Part shown: positions 1-7,799 of the stretch, piece after piece
Layout of the letters: the number at the start of each line of letters is the position of its first letter
Numbering within the stretch: the first letter of the stretch is position 1
Origin: Candidatus Goldiibacteriota bacterium HGW-Goldbacteria-1
GTDB taxonomy: Bacteria; Oederibacteriota; PGYV01
DNA: 64,000 nucleotides
Assembly (NCBI GenBank): GCA_002839855.1
Contig: PGYV01000005.1
Coordinates: 81,824-145,823 of the forward strand
Reading direction: 5' to 3'
Made by a program: the position numbers and the translations under genes
The notes under the pieces: generated by a model
Told to the model about the DNA's origin: nothing
The model's database searches: none
The model's input: the letters and a program-made list of their open reading frames with translations, nothing else

Positions 1-554
1 ATAACAAAAGCCGGAATAAGGACGCTTGTGGGGACATCATCAGGATTTTTTGGCCTTGGGCTCTTTGAAAGGTATATAAAAAGGGCAAGATCTTTTTCCC
101 TTGTCTGTTTAAACATAAATTGCCTTACAGGTTTTACCGCTTCATCAACCGCTTTATCAAGAGTTATCTTATTTTCGGAATAGGGTTTCCATGCTTTATC
201 ATAAATTTCCGTGCCAACCGGGCGCATAAGAAAAAACGTCATAAAAAGCGCAAGTCCTATTAAAATCTGATTTGGCGGTATCTGCTGGCTTCCAAGCGCC
301 TGCCTTAAAAAAGAAAGTACAATTATTATCCTTGTAAAAGATGTCATAAGCATAAGTATTGCCGGCGCCAGCGTAAGGACAGTTAAAAGCAGTATTATCT
401 GAATGGTGGCGGCCACATCTTTCGGATTTTCTGACGGATTAACGCTAAGAGCAATATTAGGTATTGTGACATTCGCGGCGTTTAATATTCCACCCGCTGA
501 TATCAGCAGTATAATAACAAAAAGTAACCTTTTTAATACCGAACCCTTCTTCAT
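1..554 (-). CDS. fliP: Flagellar export apparatus protein FliP (3' end cut by window)
   Basis: Encodes the first about 184 residues of FliP, a core membrane subunit of the flagellar type III export gate. The start ATG at 554 overlaps the fliO stop as ATGA. The N-terminus is a signal peptide (MKKGSVLKR, then a hydrophobic stretch, then NAANVTIP), as usual for FliP. It is followed by the hydrophobic segment containing LMTSFTRIIIVLSFLRQALG and by IPPNQILIGLALFLTFF, both characteristic of the family. The usual length is about 250 residues, so some 60-70 C-terminal residues lie beyond the left edge. Gene order fliO-fliP matches other flagellar loci, where fliQ, fliR and flhB usually follow. Confidence 0.96.
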   Translation of the reverse strand, partial: MKKGSVLKRLLFVIILLISAGGILNAANVTIPNIALSVNPSENPKDVAATIQIILLLTVLTLAPAILMLMTSFTRIIIVLSFLRQALGSQQIPPNQILIGLALFMTFFLMRPVGTEIYDKAWKPYSENKITLDKAVDEAVKPVRQFMFKQTREKDLALFIYLSKSPRPKNPDDVPTSVLIPAFV

Positions 555-1177
555 TTCTTTCCGCCTTTAAGCTTTTCAATAAGGATTTTTACGGTTTGAT
601 TTCCTGAATCAACTATTTTTTTGCCCTGCCTTGCATATGTTGCTTTCATTTCGTCGGCAAATTTATTTTCGCCTTTTTTTCTGTACTTTGATACGTATTC
701 GTCTGCTGACGCTTTAATTTTTTCAATTGTTTCAGCGTCTTTGATTTCGGTTACAGGAACAAGGCTGTTTTCGCCAGCGCTTGCCAGCACAAGCACCCTG
801 TCCGCGAATTCAAGTACATAAACAGCTTTATTCTTATCAAGCTGTTCTTTTGCAAGTATTTTAATTACCCCTTCGGATTTTAGCGGGATGGAGGCTTTAA
901 CATAAAAATATTTCAGGCCTGCCATAAGAAGGTATGAAAGGCCAATTACAAACAACAGGGCAAGTATAAGATTTATGGTTGTGCCCACTATCCCCGGGCC
1001 TTTTATTTCTGCGGGTTTTTCAAGGTTTGCAATTTCATCCGCAAGATACCCTTTTTCCGCCTGCTTGGTTACAGAAGCAGCGGCATCCTGCGTTTTAGCA
1101 CAGTATGCCGCTGTCGGTATTAAAACCGCCGCTAAAAAAAAAAGAACTATAACGGCTGTTATGGTTTTCAATTTCAT
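551..1177 (-). CDS. fliO: Flagellar biosynthesis protein FliO
   Basis: A 208-residue FliO-like protein, which helps assemble the FliP ring of the export gate. It begins with a cleavable-looking signal sequence ending in TAAYCA, then has a single membrane segment (about residues 66-92) followed by a short cytoplasmic SH3-like fold region (SIPLKSEGVIKILAKEQL, then KAVYVLEFADRVLVLASA). The C-terminal third is Lys-rich and charged. FliO is poorly conserved, so the call rests on topology and on position between fliY and fliP. The stop overlaps the fliP start by 4 bp. The ribosome-binding site is weak, consistent with translation coupled to fliY five bases upstream. Confidence 0.88.
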   Translation of the reverse strand: MKLKTITAVIVLFFLAAVLIPTAAYCAKTQDAAASVTKQAEKGYLADEIANLEKPAEIKGPGIVGTTINLILALLFVIGLSYLLMAGLKYFYVKASIPLKSEGVIKILAKEQLDKNKAVYVLEFADRVLVLASAGENSLVPVTEIKDAETIEKIKASADEYVSKYRKKGENKFADEMKATYARQGKKIVDSGNQTVKILIEKLKGGKK

Positions 1178-1181
1178 TTTT

Positions 1182-2126
1182 TTATATTCTCGGTATTCTG
1201 TCAGCCGGCCTTACAATATCAGTTATCCTGATACCAAAGTTTTCGTCAATAACAACAACTTCACCTTTGGCTATGTATTTGCCGTTTACAAGAATATCAA
1301 CCGGTTCTCCGGCAAGTTTGTCAAGTTCAATAACCGAACCGGGTGAAAGGTCAAGCACTTCCCTAACAAGTTTGTTTGTCCTTCCAAGTTCAACAGTAAC
1401 AGATAAAGGAACATCCATAACAATATCCATTGCCTGGTCGTATACTTTTCCCGATCTTTCTTCCCTTAATTCAGACGGCGCTATGTTCTGTGCCGATGCT
1501 TTTGCTCCTGATGATGCTGCTCCACTGGTTACTCCGCCCACAAACCCTCCTGATGACGCGGCAGCTTTCGCTCCGGTTTTAATCATATCTGCCACTTCGC
1601 CGGCAAATGCTATTCCAAGTTTCCCGCTTCCAAGGGAACCTATATTAATATCAGCTTCCATAAGCACTACATCCCCGTCAAGCGACGGGATTATTCCCGC
1701 GTCAAGGTCTGCCATTGAAACTTCCCCGGGTGATGTCATAAGAGATGATGACAGCTGCGATGCCACGTTGCTGATTACGGCATCCATAAACTGTCCTGTA
1801 AGCTCTGTAACAGCGCTTAAATGAAGGTCTTCAAGAACAGCAGGAGGATTTGATCCGTCCTGTCCTATCATAAGATCCGCCATTATGGCAGCCTGTCCCT
1901 GCGATACTATAAGAACCGCAGTTCCGGATGCTCCAAGTTCCATTGGGGCCACAAGATTGCTTCCGGAAAATGAAGAACCAATAGAGCCGGCATCTACCAT
2001 ATTAATACCGGTAATATCTATTGTTGTAGGCTGTCCAAGCAGTTCGGATAACATGCTTGCTCCGTTTGGTACTGCCTGATTCAGTATTTCTGTTATATTG
2101 TTTTTTTCATTTCCCGTCAATGCCAC
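1182..2126 (-). CDS. fliY: Flagellar motor switch protein FliY/FliN with CheC-like N-terminal domain
   Basis: A 314-residue switch protein. Residues 1-190 resemble the CheC/FliY phosphatase fold. Residues about 230-314 are a FliN/SpoA domain (VPLSVTVELGR, then SPGSVIELDKLAGEPVDILV, then IDENFGIRITDIV) that builds the C-ring with FliM and FliG. A Gly/Ala/Ser-rich linker at about 190-215 joins them. The start is GTG, supported by AGGAGG seven bases upstream. In the CheC-type motif (S/D-x3-E-x2-N), S104 and E108 are present but the Asn position is Gly111, so CheY-P phosphatase activity may be lost. The gene lies between fliM and fliO. Confidence 0.93.
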   Translation of the reverse strand: MALTGNEKNNITEILNQAVPNGASMLSELLGQPTTIDITGINMVDAGSIGSSFSGSNLVAPMELGASGTAVLIVSQGQAAIMADLMIGQDGSNPPAVLEDLHLSAVTELTGQFMDAVISNVASQLSSSLMTSPGEVSMADLDAGIIPSLDGDVVLMEADINIGSLGSGKLGIAFAGEVADMIKTGAKAAASSGGFVGGVTSGAASSGAKASAQNIAPSELREERSGKVYDQAMDIVMDVPLSVTVELGRTNKLVREVLDLSPGSVIELDKLAGEPVDILVNGKYIAKGEVVVIDENFGIRITDIVRPADRIPRI

Positions 2127-2144
2127 TTTGGCACCTCCTGTAAT

Positions 2145-3197
2145 TTACTTAACCGAGAATTTTTTCTCGTAGGATTCATCAGCCTTATTAATAAGGCCGG
2201 TTACTTTAACAGCTTTTTTCTTGCCTTTGGCTCCGACTTTTGCGTAGAACATCGGTTTTGTTTCAACAAGAACAAGAATGTCATCATTCACATTTGTTTC
2301 AAGTTTTACAATGTCACCCTGCCTAAGGTTAATAACTTCCTGCATAGACAGGGTGGAAGTTCCAATATTAACCGAAAGCGGAACCCAAGTATTTTTTACC
2401 TTGTTATCAAGAATATCTTTTGTCTCTTCAGAAAGTTCTTCTTTTGTAAGAGTAAACCACTGTTTTGCGCTTAATTTATAAAGAACAGGCTCAATTACCA
2501 GATAAGGTATGCAGATGGACATTGAACCAACATGTTCCTTAATCTTAATTTCAAAGTTAAGGTTAAGGCACATTTCGTTAGGCGCCACTATCTGCACAAA
2601 CTGCGGGTTTGTTTCCCTTGCCTTAATTTCAGGGTCAAAATCCACAATCCTATGCCATGAATCCTTAAGATTAAGGAAAGCTTTTTCTATAAGTTTGCTG
2701 ACTATAGCCTGTTCTAAGTCGGTTAATTCCCTGGGCTTGCTCATCGCTTCGCCTGCTCCGCCAAGAACCCTGTCTATAATCGGAAATATTATGCTTGGGT
2801 TAATTTCATATATTGCAGCGCCTTTTAAAGGTTCCATAGCAAATACAGCAATACTTGTAGGATTGGAAATCCTTTCAATATATTCACTGTAAGTCATCTG
2901 CTTTACAGATGTAACTGTAACTTCTGCAATAGCTCTTATATATCCCGAAAGGTCAGCTCCAAAATGCCTGGCGAACCCTTCGTGCATCATTTCTATTGTT
3001 CTTACCTGGTCTTTGGAAAATTTATCCGGCCTGCGGAAATCGTATACTTTTATCTTGCCCTTTTTCTTTACGGGCGCTTTAGAGCCTTGTTCCGGCGCAT
3101 CATCATCACTGTCTGCATCGGACGATTTAGAAGGCCCTGTTTTCATGTCAGATAAAAGGGCGTCTAATTCTCCATCGCTTAAAATATCATCAGCCAT
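2145..3197 (-). CDS. fliM: Flagellar motor switch protein FliM
   Basis: A 350-residue FliM. The N-terminal ILSDGELDALL matches the conserved CheY-P-binding peptide. An acidic linker follows, then KVYDFRRPDKFSKDQ and the CheC-like middle domain that contacts FliG. The C-terminal SpoA domain (about 265-335) includes VPLSVNIGTSTLSMQEVINL and GDIVKLETNVNDDILVLVE. The presence of a CheY-binding peptide means switching is expected to respond to a chemotaxis signal, although no cheA or cheY lies in this window. A GGGGTG ribosome-binding site precedes ATG. It is followed by fliY and preceded by fliL with short gaps, so it is part of the flbD-motAB-fliL operon. Confidence 0.97.
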   Translation of the reverse strand: MADDILSDGELDALLSDMKTGPSKSSDADSDDDAPEQGSKAPVKKKGKIKVYDFRRPDKFSKDQVRTIEMMHEGFARHFGADLSGYIRAIAEVTVTSVKQMTYSEYIERISNPTSIAVFAMEPLKGAAIYEINPSIIFPIIDRVLGGAGEAMSKPRELTDLEQAIVSKLIEKAFLNLKDSWHRIVDFDPEIKARETNPQFVQIVAPNEMCLNLNFEIKIKEHVGSMSICIPYLVIEPVLYKLSAKQWFTLTKEELSEETKDILDNKVKNTWVPLSVNIGTSTLSMQEVINLRQGDIVKLETNVNDDILVLVETKPMFYAKVGAKGKKKAVKVTGLINKADESYEKKFSVK

Positions 3198-3215
3198 TAA
3201 TCACACCCCGTATTT

Positions 3216-3680
3216 TTATTGTATCGCGAACGAAGTAAAGAATATTTTTGCTATCTGTCCCCTGTTAAGTATTGCATTTATCTTGTCTTTAATTTCTTTT
3301 TTCATTGAATCCCTGTTTTCCGGGTCAGCAAGCTGAACAGATGTCTTTGCTCCAAGCGAACTGATAACAATGTCTTTTATCTGGGGCATCCTGTGGTCTA
3401 TTTCTTCCGTAAGTTTTGCGCTTGAACCATAATCAAGCTCCATAACAACATCAGCCCTTAAATAGTGCGATTCCGTAGGGTCGGCAAGATTTACCGTAAA
3501 TTCACCAAGGTTCTGGATCTCGCCAAGTTCGGGTTTTTCCACTATAACCTTCTTGGTTGCAGGTGTGTTTTTTGACATAAGTACAAAAAATGCCGCTCCT
3601 GCTGAAATCAGGCTTATTACCAGAACTGCGCTGGTTAACATCACCAGCAACTGCAATGTTTTCTTATCTTCTCCCGCCAT
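3216..3680 (-). CDS. fliL: Flagellar basal body-associated protein FliL
   Basis: A 154-residue, single-pass inner-membrane protein that surrounds and stabilises the stator units. After a short cytoplasmic tail comes one membrane helix (about residues 12-33), a linker, and a periplasmic domain with the family hallmark GEFTVNLADPTESHYLRADV and a C-terminal REIKDKINAIL-like stretch ending in FTSFAIQ. A strong AGGAGG precedes the ATG. Position directly after motB and before fliM is the common arrangement in non-proteobacterial flagellar operons. Confidence 0.94.
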   Translation of the reverse strand: MAGEDKKTLQLLVMLTSAVLVISLISAGAAFFVLMSKNTPATKKVIVEKPELGEIQNLGEFTVNLADPTESHYLRADVVMELDYGSSAKLTEEIDHRMPQIKDIVISSLGAKTSVQLADPENRDSMKKEIKDKINAILNRGQIAKIFFTSFAIQ

Positions 3681-3706
3681 ACAAAAACCTCCTGATGCTT
3701 TTTATT

Positions 3707-4534
3707 TTAGTATGTTATGCTTTCAATATTTTCTTTTTCTATCTGCCTTCTGATTTTTAAATCTGACGGCAGCGGCATTTCCATTGACGCTTTTTCAGCA
3801 TCGTTAATAAGGTCGGCCTTTAACAGTACAATATCAATCCTTCTGTTCTTTGCACGTGTCATGTCATCAATATTAGGAACAAGCGGCTTGTACTGCCCAT
3901 ATCCCGCGGCTGACATTCTGTCCGGCGACACCCCTTTTACAATAAGGTGCTGAAGTACATTCACAGCGCGCATTGTGGACAGTTCCCAGTTATCATTGTA
4001 CTTTGTTACCTTTGTTATGGGATTATCATCCGTATGCCCTTCTATAACTACAGGATTTGTTGTTGTCTTAATCAGTTCTCCCAAATCTGAAAGTATAACT
4101 TTTGTCTTGGGAAGCAGTGTCGCGCTTCCCGGGTTAAAGAGCAGTTTGTCTGTCATAAGGCTTATTACTATTCCGCGCTCGTTAAATCTTACTTTAACAT
4201 CACGCTCTAATTTTTTCTGAAGAATCCATGTCTGAACCCTTTCTCTTGTTGTGGTCAGCTGAACCTGTGACTTGGGCATCATAATCGGCTTTGTGTCCGT
4301 TGTTCCGCCTGTATTCATAACCGAAACCTGGCCTTTAATGCCAAACGCATTGCCTAAAGCCATAGCCAGCGCCCTTACTTTCTGCTGGTCAACCTGCGCC
4401 ATGGAGAAAAGAATAACGAACAGCGCGAAAAGCAAAGTTAACATGTCCGCGTATGTAAGAAGCCATCTCATCATACCGGCGGATTCCATTTCCTGGCTCT
4501 CGCCTCCGCCTTTCTTTTTTCCTTTTCTTGACAT
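3707..4534 (-). CDS. motB: Flagellar motor stator protein MotB
   Basis: A 275-residue stator subunit. The single N-terminal membrane helix contains YADMLTLLFALFVILFS with the proton-coupling Asp in YAD. A plug/linker region follows, and a C-terminal OmpA-like peptidoglycan-binding domain (about 135-250) includes VIEGHTDDNPI, NWELSTMRAVNVLQHL and AKNRRIDIVLL. It anchors the MotA/MotB channel to the cell wall. Its start shares one base with the motA stop (TAATG), implying tight translational coupling and stoichiometry. Residues in the pore look proton-type, but I cannot exclude sodium coupling from sequence alone. Confidence 0.97.
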   Translation of the reverse strand: MSRKGKKKGGGESQEMESAGMMRWLLTYADMLTLLFALFVILFSMAQVDQQKVRALAMALGNAFGIKGQVSVMNTGGTTDTKPIMMPKSQVQLTTTRERVQTWILQKKLERDVKVRFNERGIVISLMTDKLLFNPGSATLLPKTKVILSDLGELIKTTTNPVVIEGHTDDNPITKVTKYNDNWELSTMRAVNVLQHLIVKGVSPDRMSAAGYGQYKPLVPNIDDMTRAKNRRIDIVLLKADLINDAEKASMEMPLPSDLKIRRQIEKENIESITY

Positions 4535-5346
4535 TATTCAGCTCCTTTGTCTTCGCCTTCAGAAGCTTTGCTTGCTTCCTGTTCTTTAGGCGAAAGGAAC
4601 GCTTTAAGTTTTTCTTCAACGATACGCGGGTTATCACCGGCGGATATTGACAGAATGCCTTCAATCATAACTTCTCTTATAAGTACTTCTTCAGCCGACT
4701 TGGCTTTAAGTTTAAATGAAATAGGAAGGAATATCAAATTAGCAAAACCGATTCCGTAGAAAGTAGCGATAAAGGCAACGGCGATAGCGCCGGCAACCTT
4801 TGAAGCGTTTTCCAGCTGCGAAAGGGCGTTAACAAGGCCCATAACCGTTCCGATAATACCGATAGTGGGTGCGTACCCGCCCATGGTGCCCCAGAAGCCT
4901 TCTCCAAGTTTATGCCTGGTTTCAAGGAAGGCAAGGTCGGTTTCAAGGATGCTTCTTACAAGTTCAATATCAGTTCCGTCAACAACAAGCTGAATACCTT
5001 TTTTAAGGAAACTGTCATTTACATTTGCGATTTCATCTTCAAGTCCTAAAAGCCCTTCTCTTCTTGCCTTTGTGGCAAAACCTACAAGTGTGGCAATAAC
5101 ACTTGCGGGATTCATGTCTTTCTGTATGAATGCCTGCTTAAAAATCGAAAACGCACTTTTTGTAACACCCGGCGGATAGCTTATAACTGTAGCGCCGACT
5201 GTTCCCCCTACAACAATGAAAAACGCGGATATCTGAAAGAATATAAGGATATGCATTAAGTTTCCGCCGCTTTCAATTACAAGACCGGCAAAAATGAACC
5301 CCCATCCAATAACAAGCCCAATAATAGTAGACAAATCTAGACGCAC
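4534..5346 (-). CDS. motA: Flagellar motor stator protein MotA
   Basis: A 270-residue MotA/PomA-type protein with four membrane segments (about 7-24, 31-50, 150-172, 183-204). The cytoplasmic loop carries the charged residues that engage FliG. The MotA signature region MGGYAPTIGIIGTVMGLVNAL is clear, split here as MGGYAPTIGI and IGTVMGLVNAL. The start is GTG with GGAGG seven bases upstream. The C-terminus is a charged tail ending in GEDKGAE. It lies between flbD and motB, the standard order in spirochaete and Firmicutes-like loci. Confidence 0.97.
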   Translation of the reverse strand: MRLDLSTIIGLVIGWGFIFAGLVIESGGNLMHILIFFQISAFFIVVGGTVGATVISYPPGVTKSAFSIFKQAFIQKDMNPASVIATLVGFATKARREGLLGLEDEIANVNDSFLKKGIQLVVDGTDIELVRSILETDLAFLETRHKLGEGFWGTMGGYAPTIGIIGTVMGLVNALSQLENASKVAGAIAVAFIATFYGIGFANLIFLPISFKLKAKSAEEVLIREVMIEGILSISAGDNPRIVEEKLKAFLSPKEQEASKASEGEDKGAE

Positions 5347-5366
5347 AGATACACCTCCAAGTTATA

Positions 5367-5576
5367 CTAATTTTCGTTTTTATTATTTATTATCGGTAAA
5401 TTAATCTCTTTTTTATAGTCTTTAACCATGGCAACAATTTCATTTACCGTATCTTTCACGGTAATTTTTTTGCCGGTTGTCATTGTAATAATAGTGTCCG
5501 GTGTGGTCTCTATCATTTCAATAAGTTCGCCGTTTACAACAATCTTTTTTCCGTCAAAACGCTGTACAAATATCAA
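5367..5576 (-). CDS. flbD: FlbD family flagellar protein
   Basis: A 69-residue FlbD-like protein (PF06289 family), a small cytoplasmic protein of unclear biochemical role that is regularly encoded immediately upstream of motA. Sequence features include the N-terminal MIFVQRFDGKKIVVNGELIE and TTPDTIITMTTGKKI, which match the family well; the C-terminus is Asn/Lys-rich. The start is TTG: a GGAGAG ribosome-binding site lies seven bases before it and no ATG is suitably placed. This is the first gene of the flbD-motA-motB-fliL-fliM-fliY-fliO-fliP unit, with a strong promoter 36 bases upstream. It is unrelated to the Caulobacter NtrC-type regulator also called FlbD. Confidence 0.9.
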   Translation of the reverse strand: MIFVQRFDGKKIVVNGELIEMIETTPDTIITMTTGKKITVKDTVNEIVAMVKDYKKEINLPIINNKNEN

Positions 5577-5611
5577 TTTTAAACTCTCCTGGCCTTATCA
5601 AATGTAAAATA

Positions 5612-5640
5612 ATATTACAACTTTTACTTTTTTTTGTCAA
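5612..5640 (-). promoter_or_regulatory. Promoter of the flbD-motAB-fliL operon
   Basis: On the minus strand TTGACA (5640-5635), an exact 17-base spacer starting with seven A residues, and TAATAT (5617-5612). Transcription should start near 5605, about 30 bases before the flbD TTG codon. It is a near-consensus housekeeping-type promoter, not a sigma-28 or sigma-54 one, and closely resembles the flgB promoter. Confidence 0.75.
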
Positions 5641-6025
5641 TAAAAAAAAGCGTTTATGTGTTGTTTCATAATTTAGATACTTGTTTTATTTTTCCGAAAC
5701 ACCATATTTATATGCCATTTATATGATATTTTTCATGTGTTTTAAGTATTACAAAACTTCAACCGATCATTTACCCCTAATTATAGGGCTTTTTTAGCGT
5801 TTTTATCTGACATATAATAATTACAATATTATTACGAAAATTCATATATCACACGAAAATAATATTTTTTGTCTTGTTGATTTAACCCCGGCAGCCGCAG
5901 CAAAAAACTGCTACAGAGGAGACGGCAAAGCGCGTGTTCTATTCCTGATTGGTTATTTCTCATTTGTTTTCTCGTCATGGCAGACACAGGTCTTTGCCCC
6001 GCCCATTTTTATTATGTTTTAAATT
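5641..6025. other. Intergenic stretch without a recognised gene
   Basis: About 385 bases between the flbD promoter and a palindromic repeat. The part nearest flbD (5641-5880) is very AT-rich; the part at 5885-5945 is more GC-rich, with a short GCAG/CTGC hairpin. Open frames here are short, lack ribosome-binding sites and look like no known protein. Nothing further can be supported. Confidence 0.5.
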
Positions 6026-6060
6026 CTACTGCCGCGCCTTAAAAGGCGCGCCTACCAGTA
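6026..6060. repeat. Palindromic intergenic repeat, CGCGCC/GGCGCG stem version
   Basis: A short palindrome, CGCGCC-TTAAAA-type loop-GGCGCG, flanked by CTACTGC on the left and CTACCA on the right. The same design occurs at 60376-60410, and with a different but still self-complementary stem at 21195-21226 and 60316-60350. Confidence 0.75.
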
Positions 6061-6133
6061 CTTTAACAATTTTTAAACTTTCCCCGCTTCTTGCAATTGC
6101 GCACTCGCTCCAACCAGAACAAGAACTTCAACA

Positions 6134-6171
6134 TAAAAAAAAAGGCGGGGCTTTTCGGCCCCGCCTTTTTT
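6134..6171. terminator. Bidirectional rho-independent terminator after flgE
   Basis: A 10-bp GC-rich stem (AAGGCGGGGC / GCCCCGCCTT) with a TTTTCG-type loop, an A-tract on one side and a T-tract on the other, so it can act on both strands. It lies 36 bases after the flgE stop and closes the flgB-to-flgE unit. Confidence 0.92.
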
Positions 6172-6207
6172 GTATTTCAGCGGTTACTTATCCGCTTTTA
6201 TTTCCTA

Positions 6208-7698
6208 CTACCTTCCAAGCTGTACCAGTGTGTCAAGCATGTCAGAGGATGTTGTTACTATCCTTGCGTTTGATTCAAAGCCCCTCTGCGCGATGATCAT
6301 GTTTGTCAGTTCAACTGACAGGTCAACGTTGGAAGCTTCCAGCGCGTTTCCTGTTGTTGTTCCAAGCCCTGCATTACCTGCTGTTGAAACCTGTGCAAGT
6401 CCGCTGTTAGCTGACTGCATAAACATTGTTCCTGCAGACTTTTCAAGACCGGCAGGGTTTGCGAAGTTAGCAACCGCAAGCTGTGCCATTGTGATGATCT
6501 GGTTGTTAGAGAAACTGCAGTTGATGCCGCCTGTCTGGTCTATTGAAACACCTGTAAGTGTTCCTTCGCTGTAACCGTCAACATACGATGTGTAGATTGT
6601 CTGCTTCGGAATGTAAAGGCCGGTTGTGGCATCATATCTGCCCGAACCATAGTCGCCGGTGATTCCGTCGCGTAATCCAACTAAGTTTGCGTCCATAGCA
6701 GCGTCAGTTCCGATATTAACTGAAATTATCTGCGGTGTTGTTGCACCATTTGTAAGGTTAAGCGTAATTTCAGCATTCAGCGCGCCGGCCGGTCCGCCAT
6801 TTTCCTGAAGCGATCCATCAGCATTAAATAAGATGTTTGCTGCCGATCCAACGTTAGGTGCAAGTCCGTTTGCAATTGTCATTGTAGGATCTGTTGTGTC
6901 GTATGCAGACCATGCCCAGTTTGCGGGCCCTACTGTGATGTCTGCTGTCTGTGTCCAATAGAAAGTTATCTGCCTTGCAGTACCAAGAGAGTCATAAACT
7001 GTTGCAGTTGAAACCGCATCAGGTGTATAGCCGGCTGCAGGATATGCGCCGCCGGGTGCGCCTGTTACGTTCTGTGGTGTATTGCAGTCAAGATTACCTT
7101 TAAGGATAATACCCATATCCTTCCTTAACGGATCTGTGTTGTTGCTATTGTCTGTTGCTTTCGGCCCTAATACCATATTCTGCGGTATCTTGATGCTTGT
7201 GTAAGGCTGGTTTGTGTCAAGTGTGGAAGTGTAAGCAGGTGCCGGTGCTACAGCTGCCGGGTCAAATATGAACTCCCTCTGCCATCCCTGAACAAGTCCG
7301 CCGTTTGATGTTGTAAGGTTTCCTTCATTGTCAAAATTGAAGTTTCCGGCGCGTGTATAGAATGTTGCGTCGCCTGATTCAACAACAAAGAAGCCTGCTC
7401 CGTCTATTGCAACGTCTGTCGCGTTTCCTGTTGTCTGGATAGCACCCTGTGTCATGATTGTATCAATTGAACCAAGTGTGGATCCAAGACCCTGCTGTTT
7501 AGGATTGATACCGCCAAGGTTTGCGCTGTTGTTAGAACCTGACGCGGAACCAAGGGACTGTGAAATTGCTTCTTTGAAAGTTACCCTTCCCATCTTAAAG
7601 CCTACGGTGTTAACGTTAGAGATGTTGTTTCCAATTACGTTCATCCAGGATGTGTGGTTCTTAAGGCCTGAGATTGAAGAAAAAAGTGATCCCATCAT
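6208..7698 (-). CDS. flgE: Flagellar hook protein FlgE
   Basis: A 496-residue hook subunit. The N-terminal rod/hook domain has SSISGLKNHTSWMNVIGNNI and NVNTVGFKMGRVTFKEA. The middle (about 150-420) is the variable outer domain. The C-terminus has LEASNVDLSVELTNMIIAQR and GFESNARIVTTSSDMLDTL, the conserved D0 helix. FlgE polymerises into the hook outside the cell after export by the flagellar apparatus. It is the last gene of the flgB unit, just before a strong terminator, and it follows a 100-base structured leader whose folding overlaps the ribosome-binding site CGGAGG (7712-7707). Two adjacent ATG codons start the gene; either is compatible. Confidence 0.97.
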   Translation of the reverse strand: MMGSLFSSISGLKNHTSWMNVIGNNISNVNTVGFKMGRVTFKEAISQSLGSASGSNNSANLGGINPKQQGLGSTLGSIDTIMTQGAIQTTGNATDVAIDGAGFFVVESGDATFYTRAGNFNFDNEGNLTTSNGGLVQGWQREFIFDPAAVAPAPAYTSTLDTNQPYTSIKIPQNMVLGPKATDNSNNTDPLRKDMGIILKGNLDCNTPQNVTGAPGGAYPAAGYTPDAVSTATVYDSLGTARQITFYWTQTADITVGPANWAWSAYDTTDPTMTIANGLAPNVGSAANILFNADGSLQENGGPAGALNAEITLNLTNGATTPQIISVNIGTDAAMDANLVGLRDGITGDYGSGRYDATTGLYIPKQTIYTSYVDGYSEGTLTGVSIDQTGGINCSFSNNQIITMAQLAVANFANPAGLEKSAGTMFMQSANSGLAQVSTAGNAGLGTTTGNALEASNVDLSVELTNMIIAQRGFESNARIVTTSSDMLDTLVQLGR

Positions 7699-7706
7699 GA
7701 TAGTTC

Positions 7707-7790
7707 GCCTCCGAAAATTTTTTTCCGGCGCATTCGGCGCCGATTTTCGGCCCCCGCTTCACCTAAGTGAAGAAGTCCGGCCGTCTTTCT
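7707..7790 (-). promoter_or_regulatory. Structured leader of flgE with competing helices
   Basis: Read on the minus strand, helix A pairs CGGCC (7782-7778) with GGCCG (7751-7747) around an inner CTTCAC/GTGAAG hairpin (7771-7756). Helix B pairs CCGAAAAT (7749-7742) with ATTTTCGG (7717-7710) around CGGCGC/GCGCCG (7741-7725). Bases 7747-7749 belong to both helices, so they exclude one another. Helix B uses the first three bases of the CGGAGG ribosome-binding site. This layout suggests translational control of hook production. It matches no riboswitch class that I recognise. Confidence 0.55.
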
Positions 7791-7799
7791 GTTGCGTTT

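Noticed and set aside
5885-5945. Riboswitch or small RNA in the flbD-flgE gap
   Set aside because: One short GCAG/CTGC hairpin only; no promoter, terminator or known fold.
5949-6296. 115-residue open frame on the plus strand
   Set aside because: Runs through the palindromic repeat and the terminator into flgE antisense; not coding.
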